Below are positions 58,538-64,000 of a stretch of 64,000 bases of DNA, in pieces. The DNA is taken from contig JAGYVD010000002.1 of the NCBI GenBank assembly GCA_021209875.1, positions 620,001-684,000 on the forward strand. The letters are read 5' to 3'. The DNA is from Rosellinia necatrix. Lineage: Eukaryota; Ascomycota; Sordariomycetes; Xylariales; Xylariaceae. Position 1 is the stretch's first letter. Each line of letters opens with the position of its first letter. The notes under the pieces are model-generated. The model worked only from the letters and a program-made list of their open reading frames with translations, was not told the DNA's origin and made no database searches. The position numbers and the translations under genes were made by a program.

Positions 58538-60535
58538 CTATCGAAGCCTTAGTTTGGCATCCACGACACCCCGGTCGACGACATCCTCGAGCGACCAGCG
58601 GGGCGGCTCAACAATGGCTTCGAGGCCATTTGCTTTACGCCAAGCCGCCTCGCCTTCCGGGGTTACACCATCGGGAAGCGACTTCAATCCGCCAGCAATG
58701 CCCGTCGAAAACTTGAGCTGTAGAATGTCCGCCACCTCGTCACAGGCCGCAAGCAGTCTGTCCAGATCGTCTTTGTTATGCGCAGCGGAAACACAGAACC
58801 GAGCACGCGAGCTTATGAGGGGTGTAGCTGGGTAGCCTACTACCACAACAGAAACTTTGCGCTTGAGCATTTCATGACTGAAGGCAGGCATTTTGGCAGG
58901 GTTGTAAAGAGCGATAGGGATGATGGGTGAGTCATCATGACCATAAACAATCAGGCCTAATCGCTTGAGACCGAGACGGAGATAGCGTGAATTGAAAGCT
59001 ATACGTTGGAGTCGATCCTCACCCTCGCCAATGACCAATTCACCAGTGATGATCTTCAGAGAGGCATAGATCTGCATGAGGACACCCGGCGTGGGAGACT
59101 CCCCAAGCATTGTGGCAGCGTTGCAGCTCCGTAACTTGTCAATGATGTGCTTGTCAGCAGCGACATAACCTCCGTTAGCACCGAAAGACTTAGTCAAAGT
59201 TCCCATGAGAACATCGACCCGGCTAGGATCAATCCCAAAGTAGTCGCAGACGCCACGGCCCCGAGGACCCAGGGCACCGACACTGTGCGCCTCATCAACA
59301 TACAGGTAGAACTTGTAGGTGTCCTTGAGATTCAAGATGCCTGGCAAGTCGACCATGGTGCCCTCCATAGAATAAAGACCCTCAACGGCTACCAGGATCT
59401 TCTTCCAGGGACGATGTGTGCGGGGTTGGCCTTGGGCGATAGCTTCCCTCAATTTCTTCTCAAGATCAGTCATGTCGTTATGCTTGAATGAGCGAATGAC
59501 GGCACCAGAGAGACGGGCACCAAGACGGATAGAAGCGTGGTTGAGCTCGTCAGATATAATTAGACAACCTTTGGAAACGAGAGCAGGGAACGAGCTCGCA
59601 TTGGTTACGAAACCCATTGAAAATACCATGGCATCTGATTTGCCCACAAAGGCCGCAATTTCCTTTTCTACTTCACGGACGAGATCCGAAGTACCGGCAT
59701 CAGCACGAGAGCTACAAAAGCTCAACCCGTATTTTCGCACGCAGTCTTCGACAGCATTTGCACATGGCCCCTCAGACTGAGCGAAACCTAAATAATTGTA
59801 GGAACTCATGTTCAACGTCTCAGTAGTTGTGCCCAGGTAGTTGTACGATTCGTTGAAGTTGTCAGAAACGCGGTCGAGAAGATTGATGTAGCGTCCGGGA
59901 ACGCCAGTGTTCGTCCTGGCAAAAACATCATCAATGCGAAGCTTCAAGCGCCTTGTATAAAAGCTATCGAAATCGTCATTCAGGGGTGCGTAGCCATTCG
60001 AGGCTCTCAGAGTTCTGTAAAGTGGCTTCTTGCTGAAGCGCTTGCCAAAGAAGTCTCGTATATGACCGAGGGCAAGTAGCAAAAGGTAGCTAATATAGGT
60101 GGTAAGGACGTAGTAGTACGGCGGTTCATCGATGACAGGGGCAGCCAATGGCTCTCCGTGATGCATGCTGACATAACGGTGGCCCGGGTCGAGCAGAGGG
60201 CCGAATTGAGCATCGCGACGCCGCTGCAGTGACATCTCGCTAGAGTCGGTGGGTTGGAAAATCGTGGTCGACTCGTCATCGTTGGACTCACCCGCCGTGG
60301 CGGCGGAAAGTGAGATGCTCGGTAGAGCAAGACCGGAGCCAGCGACGGACGTCGAATTGCTCTGCATAGTCATCAGAGCTTGCTGAGCAGAAGGCTGCTC
60401 CTTGGTTTTAGGTGAAGACGAGAAGAATTGGCTCAAGCGGTTGCCCTTGGATTGAGAGGGTCGCCGTTCGGCCGTACGTTCCGGTTGAGCCATCATACTC
60501 GAGCCGGTGAAGGGTATCGGAAGTTTGCGCGGCAT
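58538..60535 (-). CDS. lcb2: Serine palmitoyltransferase subunit 2 (Lcb2)
   Basis: Catalytic subunit of serine palmitoyltransferase, the PLP enzyme that condenses L-serine with palmitoyl-CoA to 3-ketosphinganine, the first step of sphingolipid synthesis, at the ER with Lcb1. 665 residues, one exon, from the ATG at 60,535. A Ser-rich N-terminal extension (1-135) precedes a hydrophobic segment at about 139-158 (YYYVLTTYISYLLLLALGHI), the expected membrane anchor. The aminotransferase class I/II fold follows. Landmarks: NYLGFAQ, SSRADAGTSDL, DELNHASIR, EGLYSMEGT, VDEAHSVGALGPRGRG and the PLP-binding GTLTKSFGANGGY, with Lys449 as the Schiff-base lysine. C-terminal region ends AKLRLR. Met14 or Met15 could be alternative starts. 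Essential in yeast and the target of myriocin. Confidence 0.96.
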   Translation of the reverse strand: MPRKLPIPFTGSSMMAQPERTAERRPSQSKGNRLSQFFSSSPKTKEQPSAQQALMTMQSNSTSVAGSGLALPSISLSAATAGESNDDESTTIFQPTDSSEMSLQRRRDAQFGPLLDPGHRYVSMHHGEPLAAPVIDEPPYYYVLTTYISYLLLLALGHIRDFFGKRFSKKPLYRTLRASNGYAPLNDDFDSFYTRRLKLRIDDVFARTNTGVPGRYINLLDRVSDNFNESYNYLGTTTETLNMSSYNYLGFAQSEGPCANAVEDCVRKYGLSFCSSRADAGTSDLVREVEKEIAAFVGKSDAMVFSMGFVTNASSFPALVSKGCLIISDELNHASIRLGARLSGAVIRSFKHNDMTDLEKKLREAIAQGQPRTHRPWKKILVAVEGLYSMEGTMVDLPGILNLKDTYKFYLYVDEAHSVGALGPRGRGVCDYFGIDPSRVDVLMGTLTKSFGANGGYVAADKHIIDKLRSCNAATMLGESPTPGVLMQIYASLKIITGELVIGEGEDRLQRIAFNSRYLRLGLKRLGLIVYGHDDSPIIPIALYNPAKMPAFSHEMLKRKVSVVVVGYPATPLISSRARFCVSAAHNKDDLDRLLAACDEVADILQLKFSTGIAGGLKSLPDGVTPEGEAAWRKANGLEAIVEPPRWSLEDVVDRGVVDAKLRLR

Positions 60536-63500
60536 TTCACGAGGCGGTGAGGTGACGGTACTAGGTAGGCGAAGGATGTCTAGCGTTAGGGTGATGACGA
60601 TGGTATAGGTGTTGTCAAGTTGGTGGTAACGGCCGTACTCGTAGTATGGCTGAGAGACTGCAATAATCTCATTAGTCCTTTGTAATACTACTGGCTGTCA
60701 TGTATGAGGAACGATATTTGAGGATGCAACAGCCTGCTCGTGACGAATTGGTTGGTTCACTGATAGGGCTTCATCTTGCGGCGCTAGGAGAAGGCTGTGC
60801 ACGGGGGAGATCCGAGGATCGACACCCCAAGACAGCCAGAAACTGTCGCGTGAGGGATGCAACGGCCGGGCACAGTACATACAAAGCTGATGGGTTGCGT
60901 TCAGAATCTAATTGGCAACTGGAGTCGCAACGTAGTCGCAGACGAGAAGCAGGTTGAGGTCAATTGGCAGGCACTCAGGCTTCGGTTTGTCGTATTACAA
61001 TTAAGAGTGTGGCTGGATGTAGCTGGCTTCGCTATCTTCTATCGGGTGAGAAAGGAGCGTGGTAGGGAACAAATGCCCAGGAGATGACGAGAGTCGAGCT
61101 CTCGAAAGATGAGAGGTGACAACGTAAGAGACAACGACCAACAGGCGCCACCACGAAGACGTTCCCTTCCCACGAGCCGGGTAAGAAGGCGGGATACGGG
61201 GGAAAGATAGTCTCGAGGGTAAATTAAAGGCGTAGTTGGTGAGGAGGGAAAGAGGAGAGGAAAGGGTGGAACGCCCGTTGGAGGAGAAGGAAGTGAGGTA
61301 AGGAAAGGTCGAGCAAGGATGCCGGTACATCCTGCGCCTCTGCTGGTTGAGAGGAGACGAATTTGGAAATGGAATTGGTCGTTAGGAGAGAAAAAAGTGG
61401 GTCATATGCAACAAGCTAGCAGGGCTTCCGATACAAGCTACCCACGGTAAGTGTCTCAACGCCCGCTTACAAGTGCTACGGACGCTACAGGAACCCGCAA
61501 TGGTGCCCAGCGACAGAACCGTCCCTCGCCAATTCCGCCTCGACCTCCACAGCTAGTCGTGTGCATAGTACCTAAAGATAAGCTTTAGCTAGGTATAACA
61601 TGCAGGTAACAGGAACACAGCGCGGCCATATCCTACGCATCTCGCTTTTCTAATCTCATTAACGCGAATCCCATTCAAATCACCCACTGTGCCACATAGC
61701 GGGTACGTATTGGCGTGGCCCTGGGTTGGAACTTAGAAGGCATGGAGATCGGGTTCAAGGCAGAAAGAAAAGCGCAAATTAGGTATTCAATACTAGACCC
61801 TCATCTCAAGCTGAGACAAAGCTTCATCAGTCTCTGGGAAAAGGCTGGGAGTAACAAAAACGGCATATTGATCGTGATTGCTTCTGGATCTGTTTAATAA
61901 CTCGGTACCTATCTACCCAACCTACCTGCTAGGTGACCTAGGTAGGTACTTAGAAAAACGTAGGCTAGGTTCAGTTGCTGGTCATTGAGATCCCAACATT
62001 GAAGCTCTACATAAGTGACATAAACCCGCTAGCATTTATATCAGTCGGTCAAACAGAGGACGCCCAAAAGCTTGAGGGCGGGTTCTTGAAGGGCTGGTGT
62101 TCATGTTCCGACCCATCCGCACGACCTATCAAAAAGGTGAAGGGATCCATTAAAAGGGGCAAGGGGCAACCTGCTAGCTAGTTAAGAGCAAAGGGCATGG
62201 TAATTTTACATTTGTCCAAAGCAACAAGTTTCCGCTTTCTATGGTAGTATATGCGACATATGCTCTCACTCCGGTCTTTCTCCGATAGTTATCCAGTTTG
62301 TCATTGCGATCTTTTCCTCACCCCTTTTTTACTATTTTTTTTTTTTAAGGTGTTGGCGCAATTGTAGGTAAAGGTCAACGGCCCTCAAGTTGCCATGTTT
62401 AAAATATTCTACTACACTAGCCTAACCTAGCACGTTAGGTATCCTCTTTTATGCGAGCTACACTACGCTTAACCCGGTTCTCGACAAGCATTACAACCCT
62501 GGACATGTTTTCCGCGTATTCACCCGCTGTTGGGTATTATACAAGTACCTAAGTGCTGAATGAGATCGACAGCACTACGATTACATTGCAGTAGGTACCT
62601 AATGGTATATGCCTTGGCCCGTGGGTATTTTAGGTAGCATGCGACGTCATTGTTAATCCTACCGTATCTACCGTAGTGTACTTGTCTAACGGCAGTGTAC
62701 CAGACACGGTGCCTAACTACAACTTGAATAGCGAACCTTCCCACCCTACCTTAGTACCGTACATACCTGCCTATCAATGAGGTCGGTAGTAGTAATCATC
62801 AACCTGCCTCCTAACTAGTAGGTTAATTAGAATATGTATCTACTGAATAGACCCATTAGGTAGTCATAGAAGGACAGTACCTATAGTGTTGCCCTATTCT
62901 AGCTCGACAGCATCCATTCAGTTCCGTGTATGGTACTTGTAGGCAACCTGACCTAAGAAGAAAGTGCTTCTAACAAATGTGCGTAATGCATTTCTAAGAT
63001 ACGTACTAGGTAGGCAGGTAGGTAGTCGGTACATACACTGCCTAGGTAGTATCGCAGGCCATCATTGGCTACCAGGCACCAAAAGGTACCTAGTGTAGTA
63101 GTCAAAACGATATGCATATCTAGCCGTAGATTTCTCTTAATAGGGAGCTTTCAGCTAGTCGTACTGTTATCACGGGGGATGAAATTGTAGGTACCATTGC
63201 GAGGCACGTAAGAGGTGGTGTAGGTTAGATTGACTGCCAGCATTTTGTATAAATTAGTTCCCAGCTACGATACCCAGAGTAGGTAGGTAGCCATTGCGAT
63301 CGTTGACTGGGTAGGCAGCGTTCAATAAAATCCAATTATTATATTATTATTATTGTCTTCTAAGATAGCAGGTAGATATCACTCTTAGATTCATATGGGC
63401 CAAACTACCTACTACCTAGGTATCTAGGAAGGACTAGCCAGAAATAAAGTACCTAGGTAACCACATGGTGACAGCAGATAGTCAGGCAATCTGCAACTGT

Positions 63501-64000
63501 ACAACTCCCACTTGGCCAAGACAGACGTATCTCTAGATGCATTCTCATCCACGTCACGTATGATATAGGAAGTAAATGATCACCTTGTCAACGTGGTTCC
63601 AACACATTCTCTTCTTCCCGATCAATTCGAGTGTATGTCTGGTTTTTATTTCATCCGGACGACTCCACCTTAACGCTTAGCTTTAACACGATGATGACCA
63701 ATTCGTCACTCTTTGCTCTTCCTAATTTCTTCTCATTGCACGACTATAGACGATAACCCTCTCGGCCACGCAAGACTCGTCACTGTCTACGTTACTAATC
63801 TAGATATACCATATCTCCATACCAGAGGATCTCGTACAATACATACGTACATAAATGAAGAGAGATATATACATGCATTTATGTGGCTTTTACATAACAT
63901 AACAAATCAGGACTACCTTAGGTAATAACTAGGTATGTGGGGATACCTAACAGCGACGGTATATGTCCACTGCAAGAAGCCTTGCTATTGTCAGGTAGGG
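60536..64000. other. Long intergenic stretch, lcb2 upstream to window end
   Basis: About 3.46 kb with no convincing gene on either strand. From about 61,900 the TACCTAGGTA word family is dense (61,905-61,955, 62,585-62,600, 63,005-63,080, 63,400-63,470). A poly-T run lies at 62,324-62,346. 60,950-61,330 is purine-rich. ORFs of 60-109 codons here show no family pattern. It holds the lcb2 promoter. Confidence 0.6.

Noticed and set aside
1..64000. CRISPR arrays, rRNA or canonical tRNA genes
   Set aside because: No regularly spaced repeats; no complete cloverleaf with matching acceptor stem and box B; eukaryotic gene content.

Overview
This is nuclear DNA of a filamentous ascomycete (Pezizomycotina, probably Sordariomycetes). 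The evidence is short GT-AG introns, fungal-specific families (HET, Zn(II)2Cys6/fungal_trans, Ste50, Lcb2, Edc3, Taf14), dispersed TACCTAGGTA-type words between genes, and a large AT-rich block carrying the repeat-induced point mutation (RIP) signature. The species cannot be fixed from this window.

The window has two parts. Positions 1 to about 36,700 are a gene-free, extremely AT-rich transposon graveyard. No intact coding sequence survives, but homologous copies can be compared and the nesting can be read. A 208-bp-LTR retrotransposon (25,555-35,104, 5-bp target duplication ATTAG) contains a 1,858-bp Pot2/Fot1-type DNA transposon (28,296-30,153). A second LTR element spans 16,291-24,325. 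Its internal block (18,070-21,600) has a direct copy at 945-11,705, which is broken by a retroposon-like insert, a solo LTR, a 6-kb element and another solo LTR. Part of that 6-kb element recurs inverted in 24,930-36,540. At least three short solo-LTR families can be defined, most with 5-bp target duplications. These short LTRs are the main GC islands that escaped RIP.

From about 36,760 to 64,000 the sequence is ordinary gene-bearing DNA with six gene models, all of which close in frame: edc3 (+, three exons), a HET-domain gene (+), an Aro80-type zinc-cluster regulator (-, three exons), taf14 (-, five exons), ste50 (-, three exons) and lcb2 (-, one exon). A decayed WD40-repeat gene, possibly from a NACHT-WD (NLR-like) protein, lies at about 49.9-51.1 kb. 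The edc3 start codon is only about 330 bp from the AT-rich edge, and the HET gene is the next gene out. Both the HET gene and the WD40 relic belong to families tied to fungal non-self recognition; the other five genes are housekeeping or signalling genes.

The genes do not form a pathway. They cover mRNA decapping (edc3), Pol II transcription and chromatin reading (taf14), MAPK adaptor signalling (ste50), sphingolipid synthesis (lcb2), probable amino-acid catabolism control (Aro80-type) and probable allorecognition (HET). I found no tRNA, rRNA, CRISPR array or biosynthetic cluster. The most informative content is the nested, RIP-dated transposon stratigraphy and its sharp junction with a housekeeping gene.
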